A DNA stretch of 28,901 bases. Source: an uncultured Clostridium sp. Lineage in GTDB: Bacteria > Bacillota > Clostridia > UBA1212 > UBA1255. Positions 8,235 through 15,909 of the stretch are shown here, one piece after another. Under the pieces are notes generated by a model that was given only the letters and a program-made list of their open reading frames with translations, searched no databases and was not told the origin of the DNA. The stretch covers positions 1 to 28,901 of the forward strand of contig UQSG01000030.1 of assembly GCA_900543695.1 (NCBI GenBank), in the 5' to 3' direction. Position numbers and translations under genes: made by a program. Numbering within the stretch: position 1 is the first letter of the stretch; each line of letters begins with the position of its first letter.

Positions 8235-9998
8235 ATGGATAATATCTGGACTATGGTGATCACGCTGCTCGGAGGACTGGCCTTCTTCCTTTTCGGAATG
8301 CATGTCATGTCCTCCGGATTGGAACGGCTGGCCGGAGGGCGGCTGGAACAGGTTCTTAAGAAAATGACCTCCAACACCTTCAAAAGCTTTCTGCTGGGCC
8401 TCGGAATTACGGCTGCAATTCAGTCCTCCTCCGCTGTCACCGTAATGCTGGTCGGCCTCGTCAACTCGGGCCTGATGGAAATCGGGCAGACGATTGGCGT
8501 TATTATGGGCTCCAATATCGGTACAACCGTCACCGCCTGGATTTTAAGCCTTTCTGAAATCAACAGTGAAAATCCCGTCATCAATCTGCTGAATCCTTCC
8601 AACCTGTCTCCGATCATCGCTCTGATCGGAATTTTGCTGATTATGTTTTCCCGTAAAAGCAGGAAAAAGGATGCGGGCAGCATCTGCATCGGTTTTGCGG
8701 TGCTGATGGCAGGTATGAACATGATGGGAGACGCCGTAGCTCCGCTTGCGGACAGTCCTGCATTTGTTTCGCTTATGACGGCCTTCCGCAATCCGCTTCT
8801 GGGCGTTCTGGCCGGCGCAGTGTTTACGGCAATCATTCAGAGCTCCTCCGCTTCAGTAGGAATTTTACAGGCACTTTCTCTGACGGGGAGCGTCACATAC
8901 GGCACGGCGATCCCCATCATTATGGGCCAGAATATCGGCACCTGCGTTACGGCGCTGATTTCCAGCATCGGCGTAAATAAAAATGCGCGGAAGGTCTCCG
9001 TGATCCATATTTCCTTTAATCTGATCGGAACAATGCTTTTCCTCTGCGTTATTTACGGTGTGAATCTTCTGAATCCGCTTCAATTTCTCGGCAATACGAT
9101 CGGCCCGTTCGAAATTGCCGTTTCACACAGTATTTTTAATATTGTTACGACGGCGGTCCTGTTCCCGTTCACAAGGCAGCTGGAGAAAATTGCCAATTTT
9201 GTGATCCGCACTGACGCACAGAAAAAGAAAGGAAAAGAGCCTGTTTTTCTGGACGAGCGCCTGCTGAACACCCCGTCGTTTGCTGCGTCGGAATGCAGCA
9301 ATCTCACTGTGAAAATGGCGCATATGGCATGCGAAAATATTCTTCTTTCCCTCCGGCTGCTGCAAAATTACGATAAAAAGCAGGCGGAAGCCGTTTTGAA
9401 AACGGAAAACGAGCTGGACGCTTACGAGGACAAGCTCGGCTCTTTTCTTGTAAAGCTGTCTGGGAAAGAGCTTTCAGATTCGGACAGCCGCACAGCCTCG
9501 AAGCTCCTTCACTGCATCGGAGATCTGGAGCGAATCGGAGATCACGCCGTAAACCTCGTAAAATCAGCCGATGAAATCCATGAAAAAGGAATTTCTTTTT
9601 CATCTGAGGCCAGAAAGGAGCTGGCAATATTGACGAAGGCTTTGGAAGAAATTCTGACTCTGACGACGGAAGCATTTGAAACGGACAGCGTGGAAACGGC
9701 AAAAAAAGTAGAGCCGCTGGAGCAGGCGATCGATTTTATTACATCGGAGATCAAGTCCAGACATGTCCGGCGTCTTCAGAACGGCGAATGTACGATTGAG
9801 ACGGGATTTATCCTTTCCGATCTGCTCAATAATTACGAGCGCGTTTCCGATCACTGCTCCAATATCGCCGTGGCGGTCATTGAGCTTGACCATCAAAGCT
9901 TCGGTACGCACGCATATCTGAACAGCATCAAAAGCAACGAGAACAGAGAGTTCTGTCGTGATTATGAATATTACGTGGAAAAATACGCCTTGAGCTGA
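8235..9998 (+). CDS. Na+/phosphate cotransporter (NptA/YqeW type) with C-terminal PhoU domain
   Basis: The protein has 587 residues. The ATG at 8235 follows a GGGG-type ribosome site. The N-terminal 330 residues are hydrophobic and carry the duplicated signature of the Na/Pi-cotransporter II family: AAIQSSSAVTVMLVG in the first repeat and AIIQSSSASVGILQA in the second, each followed by a GxNIGT motif (MGSNIGTTVTA and MGQNIGTCVTA). Residues about 350-560 form a soluble PhoU-like helical domain with LHCIGDLERIGDHAVNLV and NNYERVSDHCSNIAV. The family moves phosphate with sodium, in either direction depending on the member. It starts 40 nt after the kinase gene, so it is probably co-transcribed with the pho genes and likely phosphate-regulated. 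Confidence 0.9.
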   Translation: MDNIWTMVITLLGGLAFFLFGMHVMSSGLERLAGGRLEQVLKKMTSNTFKSFLLGLGITAAIQSSSAVTVMLVGLVNSGLMEIGQTIGVIMGSNIGTTVTAWILSLSEINSENPVINLLNPSNLSPIIALIGILLIMFSRKSRKKDAGSICIGFAVLMAGMNMMGDAVAPLADSPAFVSLMTAFRNPLLGVLAGAVFTAIIQSSSASVGILQALSLTGSVTYGTAIPIIMGQNIGTCVTALISSIGVNKNARKVSVIHISFNLIGTMLFLCVIYGVNLLNPLQFLGNTIGPFEIAVSHSIFNIVTTAVLFPFTRQLEKIANFVIRTDAQKKKGKEPVFLDERLLNTPSFAASECSNLTVKMAHMACENILLSLRLLQNYDKKQAEAVLKTENELDAYEDKLGSFLVKLSGKELSDSDSRTASKLLHCIGDLERIGDHAVNLVKSADEIHEKGISFSSEARKELAILTKALEEILTLTTEAFETDSVETAKKVEPLEQAIDFITSEIKSRHVRRLQNGECTIETGFILSDLLNNYERVSDHCSNIAVAVIELDHQSFGTHAYLNSIKSNENREFCRDYEYYVEKYALS

Positions 9999-10011
9999 AA
10001 GCTTCCTGCGT

Positions 10012-10677
10012 TTATTCCTTCATGGTATTCCGAAGCTTTTCAATCGCCCGTTTTTCCAGACGCGAGATATAGGAGCGCGAGCAGTTCAATATTTTCCCCA
10101 CCTCCCGCTGCGTGAGCTCTGCCCGCGTCGTTCCGGGGACGCTGAGGCCATAGCGCAGCGCCAGGATTTCGATCTCCCGCGATGTCAGCACGCGCGACAT
10201 GACGGTGTAAAGCCGCGCGCACTGCAGTCTCGTGTCGATCTCTTCGAGCATGGACAGATCGTCGTCGCACAGCAGATCCATAATGACGATCTCGTTGCCT
10301 TCCTTGTCTGTACCGACCGGATCGTTAATTGAGATTTCATTGCCGTATTTTTTGCTGCTTCGCATGTACATGAGCATTTCATTTTCAATACAGCGTACCG
10401 CATACGTTCCCAGCCGATTTCCTTTTTCGGCCCTGAAGGTGGAAATTGCTTTGATCAGTCCGATCGTACCCACAGAAATCAAATCATCTGCGGGAATCGA
10501 GGCTGATGCATATTTTTTTGCAATATGCGCTACCAGCCTGAGGTTATGTTCAATCAGAATGTTGCGGGCCTCCTCCTTCTGCTTCTCATCTCCATTATAT
10601 AACAGCTCGATATACTCCGCTTCTTCCTCCGCCTCGAGCGGCTTTGGAAAAAGATTACTGCTGTGCGAATAACCCAT
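10012..10677 (-). CDS. sigK: Sporulation sigma factor SigK-like, lacking a pro-sequence
   Basis: The protein has 221 residues from the ATG at 10677 (weak GGTGGT ribosome site); an in-frame TTG at 10710 would add 11 residues. Sigma-70 region 2 is clear (ARNILIEHNLRLVAHIAKKY, DLISVGTIGLIKAISTF, TYAVRCIENEMLMYMR), followed by the linker segment NDPVGTDKEGNEI that is diagnostic of SigK/SigE types. Region 4 ends in a helix-turn-helix (LTQREVGKILNCSRSYISRLEKRA). FPKPLEAEEE aligns with the start of mature SigK, and only nine residues precede it. The hydrophobic pro-sequence that holds Bacillus SigK inactive is therefore absent, as in Clostridioides difficile. The gene is uninterrupted. It converges with the cotransporter gene, 13 nt apart. 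Confidence 0.82.
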   Translation of the reverse strand: MGYSHSSNLFPKPLEAEEEAEYIELLYNGDEKQKEEARNILIEHNLRLVAHIAKKYASASIPADDLISVGTIGLIKAISTFRAEKGNRLGTYAVRCIENEMLMYMRSSKKYGNEISINDPVGTDKEGNEIVIMDLLCDDDLSMLEEIDTRLQCARLYTVMSRVLTSREIEILALRYGLSVPGTTRAELTQREVGKILNCSRSYISRLEKRAIEKLRNTMKE

Positions 10678-10833
10678 AATACCACCGTCAATATTACCCT
10701 TTACTGGCAATATATGACGGGAACTGCTTTGTCCGTGTCTGTCTAAACATTAAAAATCAATAAAAAAAGTTGTAATATGGTAATATATGGCGCTGTCCCC
10801 CAAAATATGCCTTTCTCTGATCTGATAAAAATA

Positions 10834-10872
10834 AAACCCGCTCTCCTCTTTTTAGCAAGGAAAAGCGGGTTT
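10834..10872 (-). terminator. Intrinsic terminator of the carbohydrate operon
   Basis: AAACCCGCT (10834-10842) and AGCGGGTTT (10864-10872) form a perfect 9-bp stem with a 21-nt loop. On the minus strand it is followed by a T-rich tract (TTTTATTTTTAT), about 25 nt after the stop codon of the last gene of the operon. T-runs also follow it on the plus strand, so it could work in both directions, though no plus-strand gene needs it. Confidence 0.8.
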
Positions 10873-10897
10873 CATTCTTTTTTACGCGCTTATGACG

Positions 10898-12439
10898 TCA
10901 CGCTTCGCTTTCCTTCCGCGCTGCGCGGCAAAGCGGCAGCGATAAGGCGCAAAGCGCGGCCGCAGCGGCAAGCCAGACAAGCTGTGAGGCATCGCCTGTC
11001 CCGGTATTCGGCTCCTGCTCCTCGGGAGGCGTTTCAATCTCGGGACCGATTCCGAAAACTCCCATCTCCCACAGCGTTACGCCCTGATAGCGATCCTCTG
11101 CAACGGACGTAAAAGTAACGCGGACGCGGTTCGTCTTCTCGGGCGAAGCCAGAGAGATCACATCCGGAGAAGTCTCCGTCCCCTCATAAACGGTTTTCCA
11201 TTCGCCGTTCACAAAGCACTGGACGTTATAGCCCGTCACGTTTCCCCACGCCTTGTTTTCATAGATATTAAACTGTTCTACTGTAACGTCGGATGCAAAC
11301 TCCACCTCAATCCAGGCGCCCGCGCCGTCTTCCGGCTCGCTTGCCCATCTTGTTGTCAGATTCTGGTCGAAAGCCTGCTCCGCTCCCATACCATCACCCT
11401 CGGAGGAGGAAGCGGTGTATGTCGCGCCGGAGGAAGCCGCCAGATTGTCGGGCAGCTGCTCAGCATCATAAAAGCCCAGGATATTCATTTCATATACGGT
11501 CACGCCTGCATATCTGGCGGGATCCACGCTGTTGACAAGCAGGCGCACCTTCTCCGCAGTAACCTCTGAAGCAAGCAGAATACCATCTGTTACAGTTTGT
11601 TCTCCGGTATAGGCCGTCTTCCATGCCTCGCCGTCCCAATACTGGATTTCATACGAGGTGATATTTCCCCATGTAGTACACTCATTGATCTGGAAGCCCG
11701 TCACACGTACCGGGATGTAAAAGTCAACCTCCAGATAAGCGCCCGCATGATCTCCCTGCTGAGAAGCCCAGCGGCTGCTGAGATCTCCGTCGAACGCAAG
11801 CATTTCATTCGCGTTTGTTCCCTCAATTGTGGAGGCCGAATAATTGACCAGCGGCATAGCGGACAGATTCTGCGGGAAAGAATCGCCGCAGGTTCCAAAA
11901 TAATCCATTTCAAGAATCGTAACGCCCTGGAAGCGATCCGCCGCAACGCCTGTCACATACAGGCGGACTCTATCTGTCTCGATACTTTCCTCCACATCGC
12001 ATCTGTCCGTTGCGGTTTCGCCGCCCGTATAGATCGTTTTCCATTCCTCGCCGGTGTAAGCCTGAATTTCAAAGGATGTGATATTTCCCCATAACTTGCA
12101 TTCATTGATCTGAAAGGCGGTAATAGTGACTTTATCAATAAATTTTACCTCAAGCCACGTATCGGCCGTAGTATTCGCCGCCCATCGCGACAGCCCTGCG
12201 ATGGTTTCCGCACTGATCTCCTCCGGTAAGGCTTCGTTGTCAAATGCACGCTCCGCAGGACCGACATCCGCTCCGTCGCCTTCGATCGCTTCCGAAGAGG
12301 CAGAGTATCCGTTTCCATACAAATCCGTCAGGTTGATGATCTGCTCCGAAGCCGCTGCGGCGGGCAGCGCCGCGGCGCTCAGCAGAAAGATCCAGACCAG
12401 ACAAAATGCGATTGATTTCAAAGTTTTTTTGCTTTTCAT
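10898..12439 (-). CDS. Membrane-anchored surface protein with three F5/8-type C (discoidin) domains
   Basis: The protein has 513 residues; AAGGGAG lies 8 nt before the ATG. A signal peptide (1-30, ending AAAA) is followed by three repeats of about 135-150 residues (about 35-183, 189-324, 330-465). Each has the same landmarks: YSASS or YTASS, an AFD segment, RWA(S/A), the strand FQINEC..WGNIT or its variant, EWKT.Y.G, and a closing YQGVT..EM..FG. This is the galactose-binding-like fold used to bind sugars or surfaces. The C-terminus has a Pro/Glu linker, EPNTG (476-480, close to a sortase LPxTG), a hydrophobic segment (about 485-505) and a basic tail. It is probably a carbohydrate-binding protein displayed outside the cell. 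It is the last gene of the operon, 15 nt behind its neighbour. Confidence 0.8.
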   Translation of the reverse strand: MKSKKTLKSIAFCLVWIFLLSAAALPAAAASEQIINLTDLYGNGYSASSEAIEGDGADVGPAERAFDNEALPEEISAETIAGLSRWAANTTADTWLEVKFIDKVTITAFQINECKLWGNITSFEIQAYTGEEWKTIYTGGETATDRCDVEESIETDRVRLYVTGVAADRFQGVTILEMDYFGTCGDSFPQNLSAMPLVNYSASTIEGTNANEMLAFDGDLSSRWASQQGDHAGAYLEVDFYIPVRVTGFQINECTTWGNITSYEIQYWDGEAWKTAYTGEQTVTDGILLASEVTAEKVRLLVNSVDPARYAGVTVYEMNILGFYDAEQLPDNLAASSGATYTASSSEGDGMGAEQAFDQNLTTRWASEPEDGAGAWIEVEFASDVTVEQFNIYENKAWGNVTGYNVQCFVNGEWKTVYEGTETSPDVISLASPEKTNRVRVTFTSVAEDRYQGVTLWEMGVFGIGPEIETPPEEQEPNTGTGDASQLVWLAAAAALCALSLPLCRAARKESEA

Positions 12440-12454
12440 GATCTGCTCCCTTCT

Positions 12455-13567
12455 TTATTTTCCATATATTTTTATTTCCGAAATGGACACCGTCTCCGAC
12501 AGCGTTTCTCCGTCGTGGAACAGGAGACGGAATTTTGTTGTCGTCACGTCGCTCTCGAGCGGAACATAAATATCCATGTCCTTTGAGAACTCCTCGCCTT
12601 CATACACCGTCTTCCATTCGTCGTTTTCCCAGATCTGTGCAGAATAAGAGGATACGTATCCCCAATTCTTAACTTCGTTTACTACAAAGCCGGAAATCGT
12701 GACGGGAGCCTGGAAGTCTATCTGAATCCATGCCTCGTACAGATCTCCGAAGATCGTGCTCCAGCGCGTCTCATTATTTTCGTCAAAGCAAAGCTCTGGT
12801 CCAAGAGCCGCTTCCGTTCCCTCCGCTTCAATGGAAGAAGCCGTATAAGTCTGATTCAGCGCCACGTTCGTCAGGCCCTCTGGAACGACCTGTCCCTCAA
12901 GCGGCGCAGGCGTGCGCACCGGCGTATCGGTCGGCACTTCCACAAACTGACCGAACACCTCGATTTCATTCAGGGTAACCGCAAGCCCCGTACACCCGCG
13001 GAACACTAGGCGGAAGCGATAGGTTTCCTCCGTATTGCTGTCAAACTCGTAATATTCGTCCGGATACATTTCGGCGCCTTCATATACCGTTACCCAATCC
13101 TGCTGCGATTCGCTGTAGTACTGTGCGTCCCACATCGTCACATAGCCCCAGTTGGTATTCTCATTCAGGTAAACGCCGTTAATAATAACGGGATATCCAA
13201 ATTCGACGCAGATCCACCCTTCCTCCGTGTCATAAAAAAGGCTGCTCCACCGTGTATCCGGATCGCCGTCAAAGCAATAATCCGGCAGAAGCGCGTCTTC
13301 CGTACCGGCTGCCTCTGTAGAAGAGGCCGAGAAAAACAGATTTTCGTTATCCGTGATCAGATCCACATGCTGTACCTCCGTGCCGGTCTCCTGCGGAGCT
13401 TCCGTCGCGGCGGCGGTGGGCTTCGGCGTGGAAACCAGCATGGTAGCGCCCGCCGTTTTTCCGCCTGCATCGGGCGTTGCCGTGCCATCCTCTTCTTTAT
13501 CGGAGCAGCCCCAGAAAACCAGAAGCATGCTTGTCAGCAGCGCCGCAATCAAAGCAAATTTTTTCAT
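12455..13567 (-). CDS. Lipoprotein with two F5/8-type C (discoidin) domains
   Basis: The protein has 370 residues from the ATG at 13567. An earlier in-frame ATG at 13573 directly abuts the ribosome site AAGGAGG, so the second ATG, with 6-nt spacing, is the likelier start. Lipoprotein signal with lipobox FWGC (Cys21), then a low-complexity Thr/Ala/Pro linker (about 30-65). Two discoidin-like domains follow (about 75-205 and 230-370). Each has SASS or TASS, a CFD segment, TRWS, WGYV, W.TVYEG.E and a closing SEIKIYG-type strand; a short Pro-rich linker (PVRTPAPLEG) joins them. It is related in sequence to the three-domain protein encoded 15 nt downstream, so the two probably act together in binding glycans at the surface. 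No catalytic domain is seen. Confidence 0.8.
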   Translation of the reverse strand: MKKFALIAALLTSMLLVFWGCSDKEEDGTATPDAGGKTAGATMLVSTPKPTAAATEAPQETGTEVQHVDLITDNENLFFSASSTEAAGTEDALLPDYCFDGDPDTRWSSLFYDTEEGWICVEFGYPVIINGVYLNENTNWGYVTMWDAQYYSESQQDWVTVYEGAEMYPDEYYEFDSNTEETYRFRLVFRGCTGLAVTLNEIEVFGQFVEVPTDTPVRTPAPLEGQVVPEGLTNVALNQTYTASSIEAEGTEAALGPELCFDENNETRWSTIFGDLYEAWIQIDFQAPVTISGFVVNEVKNWGYVSSYSAQIWENDEWKTVYEGEEFSKDMDIYVPLESDVTTTKFRLLFHDGETLSETVSISEIKIYGK

Positions 13568-13635
13568 ATTCATCCTCCTTGTTCTTCCTCTATCTATTAT
13601 CTATTTTTTATATAGAATATTTTATAATCGATTCT

Positions 13636-15858
13636 TTATCTTTCGCCCGCGGCATCCGCAGACACCCAGGCCCACTTGCTGTCGCCGGACGGGAACAGAT
13701 CGACCTTCTGTGTCCTGTCGTTCAGCGTAACCTCTGCCTGCTCCAGCGCAAGCGGGAACGGGCCGAAGCGGAATTGAATCCGGAGCTCCGCAAGGTCCCC
13801 CTCTGTGACAACAGACGCCGACTGCCGGCCGTTTTCCGGATATGCAGTCTTTACGCTGATTTGCACGTCTGAGTTTTGAACGGAAAACTTTTGAAGCTCC
13901 ATTTTCCATCCCTCAGGAAGACGCGGCATGATTTTCAGCGTTTTTCCTCTGAGAGGAGAAATGCCGGCCGTAATCAGATAGCATTTCATTGCCTCTGCCA
14001 GCTGTACCAGATTTCCGAGATCGCCCTGCCTTCGCAGCACGCCCTTTCCTGCGTCTACGCTGAGCCCTTCCGGAATCAGATATGGCTCGGGCAGACGCGG
14101 CGAATAGCTCAGTTTGCTTAAAGCTTCCATCAATCTGGAAGCGTCCTGCATCTGGTCAAGCAGCAGTGCATTCTGCGTGATCATGGAATGATCGTAGCCG
14201 ATTCCGCCGCTCGCACCATAGAAGCCATGCTCCGCAGGATAGCGAATATCCTCGGGATAAGAAGCCCTGGAACGCAGAACCCATTCTGATGGCATATCAG
14301 CCGTATCATAGCCATAAAAATCGGACAGCATGGTCGGTACCGGATCGTGAATAAATCCGCAATGCTTCAGATCCCAGCCGTTTTCCTTTGTTAGGCGGCG
14401 CTCGATGCCCGCGCGCATGGACTCTGCGCACGCACGCCAGGCTTCCGCGTCCCGCGTTTTTTGTGCGGCTTCTGCCATTTCCGCATAGCCGAGCAGGCCG
14501 AGATAGCACGGCACATTCGCGTACAGCGTCCAGTCATTCATGGCCGCCTCCGTCTCGCCGTAAAGCAGTCCGTCCTGCGCGAACGAAAGATCCGGATGGT
14601 CAAAGCACCAGAGAATCCATTCTGCGGCCTCGCTGAGATACCGCCAGTTCTCCAAAACCCATTCCTTATGGCATCCTAAATTTTTCCAAACATTATAGTT
14701 TGCCAGCATCATCAAGCCGTGGCCGTCGGTCTCCTGATTTCCCAAATTCTGATATCCCTCGCCGAATTCTTCCTTCGTATAACGCGTCGGCCAATTGGCC
14801 TGCGGCACGAGAATGGTAGAATAAATCAGTGGCTTATTGATAATTACGCTGAAATGTCCGGGAATCGGTACTCCCTTTATGGTAAGTCCCTGCTCCGGGT
14901 AATACATCAGCCAACGGTTTCCGAAATGGCAGGCGCGCTCCGCCTCTGCAAGATCGCCGAACCCATTCAGTGTCATAATCGCTCTGGCGCCGTCACGCGA
15001 ATAAAAAGAGTCCGTATAAGAGTTCGCATGCGGTACGTACGGTCCGAAGCCGTCGTATCTCCAGGATGGCGCATTCTGATAGGACGTATGGATAAAGCCG
15101 TCCTCATCCGTACGTGCGGTAAGATTCTTCATATTGTGATAAATCACGCCGGATGCAATCTCGGCAAGGCGGCTGCCGCCAAACCGAAGGCGTCCGTCGC
15201 GCGTTTCTTCCGGATCTTCAAAGCGCTCGGGCGCCTCCGCAAAATCCGCTTCAAACGTGTGCAGCACATAGCAGATTTTTTGCAGCGCTTTTTTGCAGGC
15301 CTCAGGATAAACGTCCGAAGGGCGAACGGTATGCGCGGCAAAAAACGGATTGGAAGCGTCGGCTTCTCTTTCTCCCCCGCTCAGAATTCCCGCTGGTTCT
15401 TCATCGGTAAGATACCCTCCGCAGTACAAGGGCGTTCCTTCCTTCTCCGGATTTGCTTCCACAAAGATCTCGGTAATCGCTTTGTTCTCCAGCTCGATTC
15501 GTAGCACTCCCAGCGGTTTCCCTTCATACGCGCCCTCTACCGCCAGCACGGACTGCAAAAGCTCCGCCATGCCGGGAACGGCCTCGTCCGAAAGAAACGG
15601 CGCGGGATGCTCCATCCAGATACTGTGATACCAGAGCGTATAACCGAAAACCAGAGGAATCCGGCTCTGGCTGCCGTCTGCGTAGCGGATGACCAGATCT
15701 CCCATCCGGTCTCCGATAAACCGGATACGCGCAGGGTCGCTGCTGCCCCAGCCCGGGCAGCCGTTGTCATGAGAATGAAAGCCTCCTACCGCATATAAAT
15801 AGCGTCCGGAAACGGCGTCCGTTTCACTGCGATACGGAAAAGTTTTCCACTGATTCAT
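13636..15858 (-). CDS. Glycosidase-like (alpha/alpha)-barrel protein without signal peptide, paralogue of its neighbour
   Basis: The protein has 740 residues; GGAG lies about 10 nt before the ATG. It starts at MNQWKTFPYR, which aligns with AEWVTFPY after the signal peptide of the paralogue upstream, and it lacks the C-terminal membrane anchor, so it should be cytoplasmic. The N-terminal 150 residues look like a beta-sandwich (GDLVIRYADGSQSRIPLVFG). The rest is helical with aromatic-rich loops typical of six-hairpin glycosidases: PSWRYDGFGPYVPHANS, YSRDGARAIM (Asp289), NQETDGHGLMMLANYNVW and LYGETEAAM. A short beta region closes the protein. Candidate catalytic acids are in the YSRDG and ETDGHG segments, but the exact CAZy family and substrate are not recognised. 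Confidence 0.72.
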   Translation of the reverse strand: MNQWKTFPYRSETDAVSGRYLYAVGGFHSHDNGCPGWGSSDPARIRFIGDRMGDLVIRYADGSQSRIPLVFGYTLWYHSIWMEHPAPFLSDEAVPGMAELLQSVLAVEGAYEGKPLGVLRIELENKAITEIFVEANPEKEGTPLYCGGYLTDEEPAGILSGGEREADASNPFFAAHTVRPSDVYPEACKKALQKICYVLHTFEADFAEAPERFEDPEETRDGRLRFGGSRLAEIASGVIYHNMKNLTARTDEDGFIHTSYQNAPSWRYDGFGPYVPHANSYTDSFYSRDGARAIMTLNGFGDLAEAERACHFGNRWLMYYPEQGLTIKGVPIPGHFSVIINKPLIYSTILVPQANWPTRYTKEEFGEGYQNLGNQETDGHGLMMLANYNVWKNLGCHKEWVLENWRYLSEAAEWILWCFDHPDLSFAQDGLLYGETEAAMNDWTLYANVPCYLGLLGYAEMAEAAQKTRDAEAWRACAESMRAGIERRLTKENGWDLKHCGFIHDPVPTMLSDFYGYDTADMPSEWVLRSRASYPEDIRYPAEHGFYGASGGIGYDHSMITQNALLLDQMQDASRLMEALSKLSYSPRLPEPYLIPEGLSVDAGKGVLRRQGDLGNLVQLAEAMKCYLITAGISPLRGKTLKIMPRLPEGWKMELQKFSVQNSDVQISVKTAYPENGRQSASVVTEGDLAELRIQFRFGPFPLALEQAEVTLNDRTQKVDLFPSGDSKWAWVSADAAGER

Positions 15859-15909
15859 AATTCCATCTCCATTCTATATAAGATAATTAAAACAAATTGT
15901 ATTTCCAAA

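Noticed and set aside
9998..10039. Inverted repeat AAAGCTTC / GAAGCTTT as terminator of the cotransporter gene
   Set aside because: The 26-nt loop and weak GC content make a poor terminator, and one arm is inside the sigK coding end. It may be functional but I would not annotate it.
10012..10677. Sigma factor as part of a skin element with the serine recombinase
   Set aside because: sigK is uninterrupted and the recombinase is 16 kb away beside rqcH, so there is no sign of a sigK-disrupting element.
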